From Gemmatimonadota bacterium (GTDB taxonomy: Bacteria > Gemmatimonadota > Gemmatimonadetes > Longimicrobiales > Gaopeijiaceae), in the NCBI GenBank assembly GCA_028874905.1, contig JAPPGZ010000048.1, forward strand, positions 1 through 44,509: a stretch of DNA of 44,509 bases, given 5' to 3'. Of the stretch, positions 23,773-32,084 are shown piece after piece. A program made the translations under genes and the position numbers. The notes beneath the pieces are model-generated. The model made no database searches. It saw nothing but the letters and a program-made list of their open reading frames with translations, and was not told where the DNA came from. Numbering within the stretch: the first letter of the stretch is position 1; the number at the start of each line of letters is the position of its first letter.

Positions 23773-24981
23773 GGTCCGACCACTTTACGCACCCCGGTTC
23801 ATCGGGAGCGCGTGCGTGCGGTGGTCCTGGTGGTGCCGTTGCTGCTCTTTATCGGCGTCACCTTCCTCGCGCCCCTGGGAATGATGCTGCTTCGCAGCGT
23901 GCACGACCCCGTGGTCGCTGACGCGCTGCCCGAGACGCTGGGGATACTCGGCGAGTGGGACGGCGAGGGGCTCCCCCCCGAGGCCGCCTACGAGGCCATC
24001 GCGCGCGAACTGACTCGTGCCCGAGAGGAGCGAACCGTCGGTCAGGTCGCGGGGCGGGTCAACCGCGTCGAGAGCGGCATGCGCAGCCTGTTCACGCGGA
24101 CCGCGCGCGGGCTGCAGGATGTGACCGAGGGGCCCTGGCGCGATGTCATGGTGGGGCTGGACGAGGCGTGGGGCCAGCCCGCGGTCTGGAACGCCGTCCG
24201 TGCCACGGGACAGCGCTTCACCGCACGCCATTACCTCAATGCGGTCGACATGCAGCGGCTGCCGGACGGATCGGTGACCCGTCAGCCGGAGGAGCGGCGC
24301 ATCTACATGTCGCTGATGTGGCGTACGCTCTGGGTTAGCGGGGCGATCACGCTGCTCTGCCTCGTCCTTGGCTACCCGATCGCACATCTCATCGCGCACT
24401 CGCCGCCGCGCAGGGCCAACCTCCTGCTGCTGCTGGTCCTGGTCCCCTTCTGGACTTCGCTGCTGGTGCGCACGACCGCGTGGATCGTGCTGCTGCAAAC
24501 GCAGGGCGTGCTCAACGACATCCTTGTCGCCATCGGACTTGTCGGCGACGATGGCCGGCTCACCATGATCTACAACATGACCGGCACGATCGTCGCGATG
24601 ACGCATGTGCTGCTTCCCTTCATGGTCCTCCCGCTGTATTCGGTCATGCGGGCGATCCCCCCGCGGTACATGGACGCGGCCGCTTCACTCGGCGCCACTC
24701 CCGCGCAGGCATTTCGCCGGGTGTACTGGCCCCAGACGCTCCCCGGCGTGGGTGCGGGCTCGCTTCTCGTCTTCATTCTGGCGATCGGATACTACATCAC
24801 CCCGGCGCTCGTCGGCGGTTCCAGCGGCCAGCTTATCTCCAACATGGTCGCCTACCACATGCAGACATCGCTCAACTGGGGGCTTGCCGGGGCGCTGGGC
24901 GGAATCATGCTGGCAGGGGTCTTCGTGCTGTACGTGCTCTACGACCGCCTCGTGGGCATCGAGCGCTTGAGCCTGAGCTGA
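23758..24981 (+). CDS. potB: ABC transporter permease, PotB-like
   Basis: About 407 residues. One N-terminal TM helix (VVLVVPLLLFIGVTFLAPLG) is followed by a periplasmic loop of roughly 130 residues rich in charged helices (RELTRAREERTVGQVAGRV), and then the five-TM permease core. The EAA loop that contacts the ATPase is AAASLGATPAQAFRRVYWPQ. The large loop is seen in some alphaproteobacterial and marine PotB relatives. The start is uncertain: ATG 23758 has no ribosome site and sits in an AT-rich palindrome, while GTG codons at 23812 and 23821 are alternatives just before the TM helix. Confidence 0.88.
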   Translation: MLLLHGPTTLRTPVHRERVRAVVLVVPLLLFIGVTFLAPLGMMLLRSVHDPVVADALPETLGILGEWDGEGLPPEAAYEAIARELTRAREERTVGQVAGRVNRVESGMRSLFTRTARGLQDVTEGPWRDVMVGLDEAWGQPAVWNAVRATGQRFTARHYLNAVDMQRLPDGSVTRQPEERRIYMSLMWRTLWVSGAITLLCLVLGYPIAHLIAHSPPRRANLLLLLVLVPFWTSLLVRTTAWIVLLQTQGVLNDILVAIGLVGDDGRLTMIYNMTGTIVAMTHVLLPFMVLPLYSVMRAIPPRYMDAAASLGATPAQAFRRVYWPQTLPGVGAGSLLVFILAIGYYITPALVGGSSGQLISNMVAYHMQTSLNWGLAGALGGIMLAGVFVLYVLYDRLVGIERLSLS

Positions 24982-24988
24982 GACCGCC

Positions 24989-25840
24989 GTGCCCGCCCTG
25001 ACCTCCGCCGCTGGTTCGCGCCAGGTGCCGCTCGGCCGCTACGCCTACCTGGCGTTCTGCGCGCTGGTGTTCCTGTTTCTGGTCGCGCCGATCCTCGTGA
25101 TCGTGCCGCTCAGCTTCAACGCCGAACCGTACTTCACCTTCACCGAGGGCATGCTGCGCTTCGAAGGGGAAGCGTACTCGCTGCGGTGGTACCGGGAGAT
25201 CGTGGAGAACGAGGAGTGGCGCCGAAGCCTCGTGAACAGCCTGACCATCGGGATCTCGGCCACCGCGCTTGCCACCGTTCTGGGGACGCTCGCCGCACTG
25301 GGGCTCGCGAACGCGCACATGCCCGCGCGCCGGCTCGTCACCGGTCTGCTGATCTCGCCGATGGTGACCCCGGTGATCATCTCGGCGGCCGGAATGTTCT
25401 TCTTCTATTCGAGCATCGGCCTCGGGCAGACCCACCTGGGCCTGATCCTGGCGCACACCGCGCTCGGCATTCCCTTCGTGGTGATCACCGTGACCGCCAC
25501 GCTGGCCAGCTTCGACAACAACCTCACCCGGGCGGCCGCGTCCCTGGGAGCGGGCCCCGTGCGCACGTTTCGCAAGGTGCAGTTGCCGCTGATCGCGCCG
25601 GGGGTGCTGTCGGGGGGGCTGTTCGCGTTCGCGACGTCCTTCGACGAGGTGGTCGTGGTGTTGTTCATGGCGGGCGTCGAGCAGCGCACCATCCCGCGTC
25701 AGATGTGGGCAGGCATCCGCGAACAGATCAGCCCCGCGATCCTGGCGGTGGCGACATTCCTGATCGGGTTTGCCGTGCTCCTGCTCTTCGCCGTGGAGTG
25801 GCTGAGACGGCGGAACGGGTCAGCGCCCGCGCGCCGTTAG
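24989..25840 (+). CDS. potC: ABC transporter permease, PotC-like
   Basis: A 283-residue inner-membrane permease starting at GTG 24989, 7 bp after potB. Six TM helices are visible, beginning with YLAFCALVFLFLVAPILVIV. The EAA loop is AAASLGAGPVRTFRKVQLP. The pattern PLSFNAEPYFTFTEG after TM1 and SFDEVVVVLFMAG in TM5 are typical of the second permease of polyamine importers. It completes a four-component transporter with the ATPase, binding protein and PotB-like protein. The operon ends here; a convergent cytochrome gene follows. Confidence 0.92.
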   Translation: MPALTSAAGSRQVPLGRYAYLAFCALVFLFLVAPILVIVPLSFNAEPYFTFTEGMLRFEGEAYSLRWYREIVENEEWRRSLVNSLTIGISATALATVLGTLAALGLANAHMPARRLVTGLLISPMVTPVIISAAGMFFFYSSIGLGQTHLGLILAHTALGIPFVVITVTATLASFDNNLTRAAASLGAGPVRTFRKVQLPLIAPGVLSGGLFAFATSFDEVVVVLFMAGVEQRTIPRQMWAGIREQISPAILAVATFLIGFAVLLLFAVEWLRRRNGSAPARR

Positions 25841-25883
25841 CTGCGTCCGGCGCGCGCTGCGGCGTCCGCGCCCCCCCGCCAGC

Positions 25884-26372
25884 TCAGTTGTTCGGCGCGC
25901 CCGCCTCGATCCACGCACGGATCAGCGCGATCTCCTCTTCGGGAACCGGGTCGCCCGTCTCGGGCATGGTCCCGTCGGTGATCATGTCCAGCAGGAAGCT
26001 GTTGGCCGGATCTCCCGCCTCGATGACCGTCCCGAACTCGGACCCCATCATGACCCGCTCGTAGTTGAGCAGGTTCAGGCTGACCTCGGTGCGCACCTCG
26101 CCGTTTTCGTCCTCGGCACCGTGACACTCGGCGCACCGCTGGCGGAAGATGGGCAGGATGTCTTCGGCGAAGCTGACGGTATCCTGGCGCCCGCTCAGTG
26201 CGGCCACGTCGACCGCCGCCTGGCCCGCGCCCGGAGCTCGCATCGCCTCGGAGGACGCCAGCGGTCCGTCGAATCCGCGGGACCCCGCCGCCCCAAGGCT
26301 GATCAAAACCGCACCCGCCACCAGAATCGCGGACGCACCTCGTGCCGTGTTCACAATTCGTTCAGTTCTCAT
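25884..26372 (-). CDS. exported cytochrome c with planctomycete-type (PSCyt1) heme domain
   Basis: A 162-residue protein with an N-terminal signal/anchor helix (ASAILVAGAVLISLGAAG). VSFAEDILPIFRQRCAECHG contains the heme-c motif CxxCH (Cys80, Cys83, His84) in the setting usual for PSCyt1. Met136 in DGTMPETGDPV is the likely sixth ligand. The ending EEEIALIRAWIEAGAPNN is the canonical C-terminal helix of this domain. It is normally found fused to DUF1549/DUF1553 in Planctomycetes; here it stands alone, as often in Gemmatimonadota. It probably carries electrons in the periplasm. It is downstream of, and likely co-transcribed with, the His-rich gene (16-bp gap). Confidence 0.88.
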   Translation of the reverse strand: MRTERIVNTARGASAILVAGAVLISLGAAGSRGFDGPLASSEAMRAPGAGQAAVDVAALSGRQDTVSFAEDILPIFRQRCAECHGAEDENGEVRTEVSLNLLNYERVMMGSEFGTVIEAGDPANSFLLDMITDGTMPETGDPVPEEEIALIRAWIEAGAPNN

Positions 26373-26388
26373 GGATGCTCCGAGGCGG

Positions 26389-27042
26389 TCAACCCAGCCC
26401 CTCGGCCTCCTTCATCAGACGCAGGTGCGTAGCCGCCTGCTCCAGGCCGCCTTCGCCCTCGCCCCAGGACACGCGCCCGTTCCCGTCGGCGTCGGTACCG
26501 GACAGGATCGCCTGGGTCATCGCGGCGATCTCCTCCGCGAGCGCCTTCGCAGCCGCCATGTCGGTGGCGGCGGCAACCTCGGCCGCCTTCTCGGCGATGC
26601 TCTCGGCCCACGCCGCGACGTTGCTGCAGCTCGTCCCGACATGGTTCGAATGCGCCTTGACCGCGTCCGAAGCGTCGTCGGACCCGCCGGCCATCCCGAT
26701 GTGCTGGGCACAGCCGCTAGCCGCCCTCGCGAGCCCGTAGCCCTTGCCGGGGCCCCTCTCGGCAGTCGACGGATCGATCGCGTGCAGCACATGCGTAATG
26801 TGCCGCTGAATTCCGGCCAGATCGTCGGATCCTGCCGCCAGGCCCGCGTGCTGGGCGGCGACTTCCGCTTCGGCCTGGGCGGCCGCGAGCAGCCCGACAT
26901 TGTCCGGGGTGCCGTTGAACATGTCGCCGACGTGGCCGATGTGACGGTGCGCTGCGCTTTGGGCTTCCGCGGTGTCGGGCGCAGCGGCCACGAGGACCGC
27001 GGCTGCCAGGGCTGCGCCGATCGCGACGTTCGCTTTCGCCAT
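26389..27042 (-). CDS. exported His-rich EF-hand protein, family not recognised
   Basis: 217 residues from ATG 27042, preceded by AAGGAG about 7 nt upstream. The Sec signal is AAVLVAAAPDTAEAQ. The mature protein is Ala-rich and helical with clustered His: H32-R-H34-I-G-H37, H65, H81-I-T-H84-V-L-H87, H114 and H131-S-N-H134, plus Cys111 and Cys139. HIGHV and HITHV look like a duplicated motif. Residues 184-195 (DADGNGRVSWGE) are a textbook EF-hand loop: Asp184, Asp186, Asn188, Arg190, Ser192, Glu195. There is no CxxCH. A helical metal- or heme-b-binding bundle is a reasonable guess, supported only by the His spacing and the cytochrome gene that follows. Confidence 0.7.
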   Translation of the reverse strand: MAKANVAIGAALAAAVLVAAAPDTAEAQSAAHRHIGHVGDMFNGTPDNVGLLAAAQAEAEVAAQHAGLAAGSDDLAGIQRHITHVLHAIDPSTAERGPGKGYGLARAASGCAQHIGMAGGSDDASDAVKAHSNHVGTSCSNVAAWAESIAEKAAEVAAATDMAAAKALAEEIAAMTQAILSGTDADGNGRVSWGEGEGGLEQAATHLRLMKEAEGLG

Positions 27043-27261
27043 GTTGCTGCTCCTTGGGTCTAGAGTGTGACGATTCTCTTGGACAGGTCGTTTGCGGGCG
27101 AAAAAGGTACGCATCTTTGCCGGGCTGAACCAGATGGAGCATCGCTCCCGCCCGGTCGGGCGCGCCGCACTGGGCCTCTGTTGCCGCCCGGTCGCGAGCC
27201 GTAGACTTGGCCCAAGCCGGTCGCCGAGCCGGGCGCGCCACTCGAACACGGCCTGAATGCC

Positions 27262-28146
27262 ATGTCCCCGCTCAAGCCGAAGACCCCGACTCTCCGCCTG
27301 TTCCCGTCGCTGGCGATCAGCGTCGCCGCGGCTCTCACCGTTGCCGGATGCGCCGCTCCCGAGCAGTCGGACGCTCCGGAGGCCGGAACGGACGCCGCCG
27401 CCGATCCCGCCGCTGCCATGTCCACCGCCACGCCCACCGCTGCCGACGCGTCTACCCTGGCCCACCTCCTCGCCGACGGCCAGGCGGTCTTCGGCGTCTT
27501 CTCCGGTCCCACGACCGCCGAGCAGGGCGCGCTCATGGGCCAGAACCGGGAGCTGGACTTCGTTTTCTACTCCCTGGAGTCGGGTCCATTCGACATTATG
27601 TCAACTAAAGTTTACATGTCGGGCGTGGCGGAGGGGTCGGGCACCGAGGCGCCGCACCCCCTGATTCTGCGCGTTCCGCCGATCAGCAACGGCGTCGACG
27701 CGGCCCGGGCCAACGTCGCCGAGGCGCTCGACGCGGGGGTGGCGGCGATCGTCTTCCCCCATGTGGAGTCGGCGGAAGACGCCGCAGTGGCCGTCTCCGT
27801 GCTGGGCGACGAACTCTGGCCGGCCAACCCGTCGGGCTCACTGCTCAGCATCCTTATCGTCGAGGATCGCAGCGGAGTCGAACGCGTCGACGAGATCGTC
27901 GCGACGCAGGGCGTGAGCGTTGTCTTCGCCGGTCCGGGCGACCTGCGCCGCTCCTACGAGGGCGACATGGAGGCGGTCGAGGCCGCGATCCAGACCGTGC
28001 TGGCCGCGTGCCAGGCCCACGGGGTGGCTTGCGGAATCACCGCCGGTGTCGACGACATCGCCGAACGGATTGAGCAGGGGTTCCGCATGTTCATCGTCAC
28101 GGAGCCGGCGGCAGTCACGGTAGGGAGAGTGGCGGCGGGGCGGTAG
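27262..28146 (+). CDS. HpcH/HpaI aldolase-family lipoprotein lacking the catalytic Asp/His pair
   Basis: A 294-residue protein with a lipobox (LTVAGC) and a Pro/Ala/Thr linker, then an HpcH/HpaI TIM barrel. The metal ligands are kept: Glu in ILIVEDRSGVERV (family IET) and Asp in VVFAGPGDL (family IGPADL). The substrate Arg in LILRVPP is also kept. The family's catalytic dyad (D and H of LLIDGEHAPN) reads FYSLESGPF here, so Asp becomes Ser and His becomes Ser. IVFPHVESAEDA matches the fourth strand. Export is odd for a family that handles cytoplasmic oxo-acids. It may bind rather than cleave its ligand. The second copy of the 25-bp element lies within codons for DIMSTKVYM. Confidence 0.8.
   Translation: MSPLKPKTPTLRLFPSLAISVAAALTVAGCAAPEQSDAPEAGTDAAADPAAAMSTATPTAADASTLAHLLADGQAVFGVFSGPTTAEQGALMGQNRELDFVFYSLESGPFDIMSTKVYMSGVAEGSGTEAPHPLILRVPPISNGVDAARANVAEALDAGVAAIVFPHVESAEDAAVAVSVLGDELWPANPSGSLLSILIVEDRSGVERVDEIVATQGVSVVFAGPGDLRRSYEGDMEAVEAAIQTVLAACQAHGVACGITAGVDDIAERIEQGFRMFIVTEPAAVTVGRVAAGR
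27593..27617 (-). repeat. 25-bp AT-rich element, copy 2 (inside the aldolase-like gene)
   Basis: The reverse complement of 23732-23756 with a single mismatch. On the minus strand it reads ATGTAA followed by ACTTTAGTTGACATAATGT. It is in frame with the gene (codons for DIMSTKVYM) and is far richer in A/T than the codons around it. The core here is a better palindrome (TGTAAAC-TTTA-GTTGACA, six of seven arm positions). Confidence 0.8.
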
Positions 28147-28334
28147 CCTGGCGGGGCAGCCGGCCACCGCCATCCCTCGCCCGGCGGTATCCCAGACGTG
28201 TCGGCCCCGATCCTGGAGGAAGTAGGGCTAGCCCTCGGACTCCTGCAAGATCAGCGATACCACCTCCGCTTGCGCCTTCCGCCCGCATAGAGTCCCTTTG
28301 CGCCCACCAGCCTCCCACAAACCTGGAAACTCCC

Positions 28335-31043
28335 ATGCGATACGCTTCCTCGACTCCCGCAGGCGCAACGGTCACGGCCAAATGGGCCGGTCGGGCGCTC
28401 ATCGCGGCCGCGCTGGCCGCCATCGCCCTCGCTCCCCAATCCATCGTCGCCCAGGCCGACAATGCACAGCGCGCGCCGATCCCCTCCCCCGAGGAGTTTT
28501 TCGGCCACCAGATGGGCGCGGACCGCAAGCTCGCGCGGTGGGACAAGCTGGTCGAGTACTACGAGTTGATCGACGCCGCCAGCGACCGCGTGCAGGTCGT
28601 GCACATGGGCCCCACGACACTGGGCGAGCCCTTCCTCTCGATCTTCGTCTCGGCGCCCGAAAACCTTGCCCGCCTCGACGACTTCAAACGCATGAACGCG
28701 GTGCTGCAGGACCCGCGCGAGCACTCCGAGGCGGCCATCGACGACGCGATCGCCAACGGCAAGGTCGTCTTCGTGCAGTCGTATGCGCTGCACTCCACCG
28801 AGGTCGCGTGCAGCCAGACGCCCGCCGAGATCATGTACTTCTTCGCCACCCGCGACGACGACGAGATCCACGAGATCCTGGACAACACGATCTCGATCCT
28901 CATCCCCGCCTTCAATCCGGATGGCGTCGGCATCGTCAACGAGTGGTACGACCGCTGGGTCGGCACCGAATACGAGGGTGCGAGTCCGCCCGAGCTGTAC
29001 CACCACTATATCGGGCACGACAACAACCGCGACGCCTTCATGCAGAACACCGTCGAGTCGCGCTACGGGGCCGAGATTCTGTTTCGCGAGTGGATCCCTC
29101 AGGCGTACATCGACCATCACCAGATGGGTCCGTACACGGCGCGCATCTACCTGCCGCCCTACGCCGAGCCGATCCGCCCCGCGGGCGACCCGCTCGTCTG
29201 GCGCGAGATGTCGTGGTACGGCGCGCACATGGCCTACCGCATGGAGGAAGCCGGCTTCCAGGGCACCGTCAACGCCGCGATCTACTCGGGATGGGGGCAC
29301 TTCGGGTTCCACTGGATCACGCCGTTCCACAACATCGCGGGCATGCTCACGGAGTCGGCCAGTGCCCGCCTCGCGACGCCGCTCTACGTGCACCCGGACC
29401 AGCTGCAGGGGTCGCGGCAGCTCCCCGAGTACGAGGCCCAGACGACCTTCCCGAACCCGTGGCCGGGCGGTTGGTGGCGCGTGCGCGACATCGTGGAGCG
29501 GCAGATCGTCGCGACCTTCTCGCCGCTCGAGATCGCCGCCAAGAATCGCGAGACCGTGCTGCGCAACGCGTACAACAAGTCGAGCCGCCAGATTCAGCGC
29601 GGGATGGACGGCGACGTCAAGGCCTATGTGATCCCCGCCGCCCAGCACGACCCGCTGACCATGGCCAAAATGGTCGACAAGCTGCTCCTGCAGGGCATCA
29701 CGGTCGAGCGCGCGCCGGCCGACTTCACCCACGAAGGCCGACTCTACAGCGAAGGCAGCTACGTGGTGTCGCTCGCCCAGCCGAAGCGCGGCGTCATCCG
29801 CTGGCTGCTGGGACAGACGTACTACCCGGACAACAGCTACACCCGTACCGCGTCCGGCGACCCGATCCGCCCGTACGACATGTCGGCCGACGTGATCGCG
29901 GAGTTCATGGGGGTAAGGGTCGACCCCGTCGGCACGGCGGTGGAGGCCGACCTGACGGTGGTTTCCGGTCCCATTGAGCCTGCGGGGACGGTCGCCTCGT
30001 CCGCCCCGCACGGATACCGGATCGATGGCACCCTGAACGACGCATTCAAGGCGGTCAACATGCTCTTCGCGGCGGGGGTCTCGGTGCGGCGGGTGACCGT
30101 GGACGGCGCGGACGCCATGCCCGGCGCGCAGGCCACACCCGGCAACGGTGCCACGCCGGCCGATGCCCCCACGCCCGGCGACTTCATCGTCGCGGCAGGG
30201 AACGCCCCCGACGCTCTCGCGGAGATCGCCGCCACCACCGGCGTCGACTTCGCCGCGCTCGCCAGCGACGCCTCCACCATCAGCGACCCACTCACCCGGC
30301 GGCGCATCGGCATGTACCAACGCTTCTACAGCGGCAACATGGACGAAGGCTGGACGCGCTGGCTCCTGGAGGACTTCGGCTTCGAGTACACGTCGCTCTT
30401 CGATGCCGAAATCCTGGCGGGGGACCTGCACGAGCGCTGGGACGTGATCATCCTGCCCAACGATTCACGCACAATGATGCTTGGGCCCACCGAGCGCGCC
30501 CCCGGCGGCAGGGGACCCGACCCGGCCGGCACGCCGCCCGACTACCGGAGCGGCTTCGGCGAAGCAGGCGTCGCGGCGCTGGACGCCTTCGTCCGCAGCG
30601 GCGGCACGCTCGTGACGTTCGCCCAGGCCGGCGACCTCGTCCTCCAGGGCTTCGACGTCCCGGTGCGCAACGCGGTGGCCGGCATGTGGGGCGACGAGTT
30701 CTGGGCCCCGGGGTCCACGCTCAAAGCGAAGGTCGACACGACGAGCCCTTACGGGTACGGAATGCCGGAGGACGCGCTCGCGACCTACCTCGCCGGTGGC
30801 CAGGTGTACGAGACGGTGCCCGGCGCCCGCAGCTCGGACGTGAGGCGCGTCGTCACCTACATCGACCGCGACATCCTGCAGAGCGGCTGGCTGCTTGGCG
30901 AGGAGGCCATCGCCAACAAGGCGGCGATGGTTTCGGTGGCCCACGGCGAGGGCACGATCGTCATGATCGGGTTCCGCGCCCAGCACCGCGCACAGACCCA
31001 CGGGACGTTCAAGCTGGTCTTCAACGCGCTGGTTGGGGGGTAA
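28335..31043 (+). CDS. exported M14 family zinc carboxypeptidase, large form
   Basis: A 902-residue protein with a Sec signal ending near APQSIVAQADN. The M14 core occupies about residues 60-380. The zinc pair is His153 and Glu156 in ALHSTEVA; the substrate-binding GHDNNRDAF holds the Asn/Arg site; the third ligand is His261 or His262 in AYIDHHQMG; and the general base is probably in MLTESASARL. Residues about 420-900 add a beta-rich middle part and a C-terminal glutamine-amidotransferase-like fold (RWDVIILPNDSRTMML, later VSVAHGEGTIVMIGF). This architecture is common in Gemmatimonadota and Bacteroidetes secreted peptidases. It should trim peptides outside the membrane. It is monocistronic in appearance. 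Confidence 0.9.
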   Translation: MRYASSTPAGATVTAKWAGRALIAAALAAIALAPQSIVAQADNAQRAPIPSPEEFFGHQMGADRKLARWDKLVEYYELIDAASDRVQVVHMGPTTLGEPFLSIFVSAPENLARLDDFKRMNAVLQDPREHSEAAIDDAIANGKVVFVQSYALHSTEVACSQTPAEIMYFFATRDDDEIHEILDNTISILIPAFNPDGVGIVNEWYDRWVGTEYEGASPPELYHHYIGHDNNRDAFMQNTVESRYGAEILFREWIPQAYIDHHQMGPYTARIYLPPYAEPIRPAGDPLVWREMSWYGAHMAYRMEEAGFQGTVNAAIYSGWGHFGFHWITPFHNIAGMLTESASARLATPLYVHPDQLQGSRQLPEYEAQTTFPNPWPGGWWRVRDIVERQIVATFSPLEIAAKNRETVLRNAYNKSSRQIQRGMDGDVKAYVIPAAQHDPLTMAKMVDKLLLQGITVERAPADFTHEGRLYSEGSYVVSLAQPKRGVIRWLLGQTYYPDNSYTRTASGDPIRPYDMSADVIAEFMGVRVDPVGTAVEADLTVVSGPIEPAGTVASSAPHGYRIDGTLNDAFKAVNMLFAAGVSVRRVTVDGADAMPGAQATPGNGATPADAPTPGDFIVAAGNAPDALAEIAATTGVDFAALASDASTISDPLTRRRIGMYQRFYSGNMDEGWTRWLLEDFGFEYTSLFDAEILAGDLHERWDVIILPNDSRTMMLGPTERAPGGRGPDPAGTPPDYRSGFGEAGVAALDAFVRSGGTLVTFAQAGDLVLQGFDVPVRNAVAGMWGDEFWAPGSTLKAKVDTTSPYGYGMPEDALATYLAGGQVYETVPGARSSDVRRVVTYIDRDILQSGWLLGEEAIANKAAMVSVAHGEGTIVMIGFRAQHRAQTHGTFKLVFNALVGG

Positions 31044-31120
31044 GCGGCCGGGGACGGGCAGGCGGCTGAGGACGGCCGGTAGCCGCGGAAGGCTGGCGGC
31101 CCCGGCGTCCGCCCGACCCC

Positions 31121-31927
31121 TCACTGCCCCAGCAGAACCTCCCGCAGACGCTCCAGCCCTTCGCGCGTGTTGGCCGCCATCACCGAGCCCGGCGTCGTGT
31201 CGAGCCGCCCGCCCTCCACGCGCTCCGCCACGCCTCCCGCCTCGGTCACCAGCAGTACGCCCGCGCCGTAGTCCCACGGCGCCAGCCGCGCCTCCCAGAA
31301 GCCGTCGAGGATGCCGTTGGCGACGTAGGCCAGGTCGATCGCGGCCGCCCCCGTTCGCCGCACGCCCGAAGTGTGCCGCAGCGCCCGGTCCAACTCGGCG
31401 AGGTAGGTAGCGAGCACGTCGTGCGCCTTGAAGGGGAAGCCGGTGCCGAGCAGGTATCGGTCGGTGCGGGACGTGCGGCTGACCTGGATCCGCTTGCCGT
31501 TCTCGTACGCGCCGCGTCCGCGCGCGGCGAACCACGTCTTGCCGAGCGCTCGGGCGTCGACCGCCGCCGCAAGGGGGCCGTCAGCGTCCCAGACCGCCAC
31601 CGACGCCGCGTGGTACGGGTGGCCGTGCAGGAAGTTGGTCGTGCCGTCGAGCGGATCCACGAGCCACAGGTACTCGGTGCCTTCCGCGCCGGGACGGCCG
31701 CCGCCTTCCTCTTCGGCGAGGATGTGATGACGCGGATGCCTCGCGGCGATGACCTCCAGCGCGGCCTCCTGCGCTTTCATGTCCACGTCGGAGACGAAGT
31801 CGCTGGACATCGTCTTCTCGTTCACCCATCGCGCGTTGCCGTCGCTGATGGCTGCCTCGTGCACCGATGCCGCCACCTGCGCCGCCTCCCGCGCGGTCGC
31901 CAGCAGAACGTCCGATCTTTCTCGCAT
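31121..31927 (-). CDS. suhB: inositol monophosphatase family protein
   Basis: About 268 residues from ATG 31927 (a TTG four codons upstream is an alternative). The Mg-dependent phosphatase motifs are complete: ILAEEEGG (Glu pair), YLWLVDPLDGTTNFLHG (Asp-Pro-Leu-Asp-Gly-Thr) and APWDYGAGVLLVTEAGG (the third metal Asp). It should dephosphorylate myo-inositol-1-phosphate or related sugar phosphates; bacterial SuhB also binds RNA polymerase. It is divergent from trpS. Confidence 0.92.
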   Translation of the reverse strand: MRERSDVLLATAREAAQVAASVHEAAISDGNARWVNEKTMSSDFVSDVDMKAQEAALEVIAARHPRHHILAEEEGGGRPGAEGTEYLWLVDPLDGTTNFLHGHPYHAASVAVWDADGPLAAAVDARALGKTWFAARGRGAYENGKRIQVSRTSRTDRYLLGTGFPFKAHDVLATYLAELDRALRHTSGVRRTGAAAIDLAYVANGILDGFWEARLAPWDYGAGVLLVTEAGGVAERVEGGRLDTTPGSVMAANTREGLERLREVLLGQ

Positions 31928-32084
31928 GATTGAATCCAAAAGAGTCGCAGTCCGGCCACAGGGTCGTACTCCGGGCCCCGCTACGCTAACTTAGCTCCGG
32001 CCAGTAACGACCGCGGTGCCCCCGTGCCGCGCGTCACGCAACCATCCGCCTCCCAGACCCGCAACAGCCGCTCCGCCCGTCCGC

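Noticed and set aside
23745..23773. TTGACA as a -35 box for a potB promoter
   Set aside because: No convincing -10 box at 16-18 nt (TTACAT/TACATG only); kept as part of the repeated element, not called as a promoter.
28251..30431. 726-residue minus-strand open frame
   Set aside because: Fully antisense to the M14 carboxypeptidase, whose motifs are unmistakable; no family match in the shadow.
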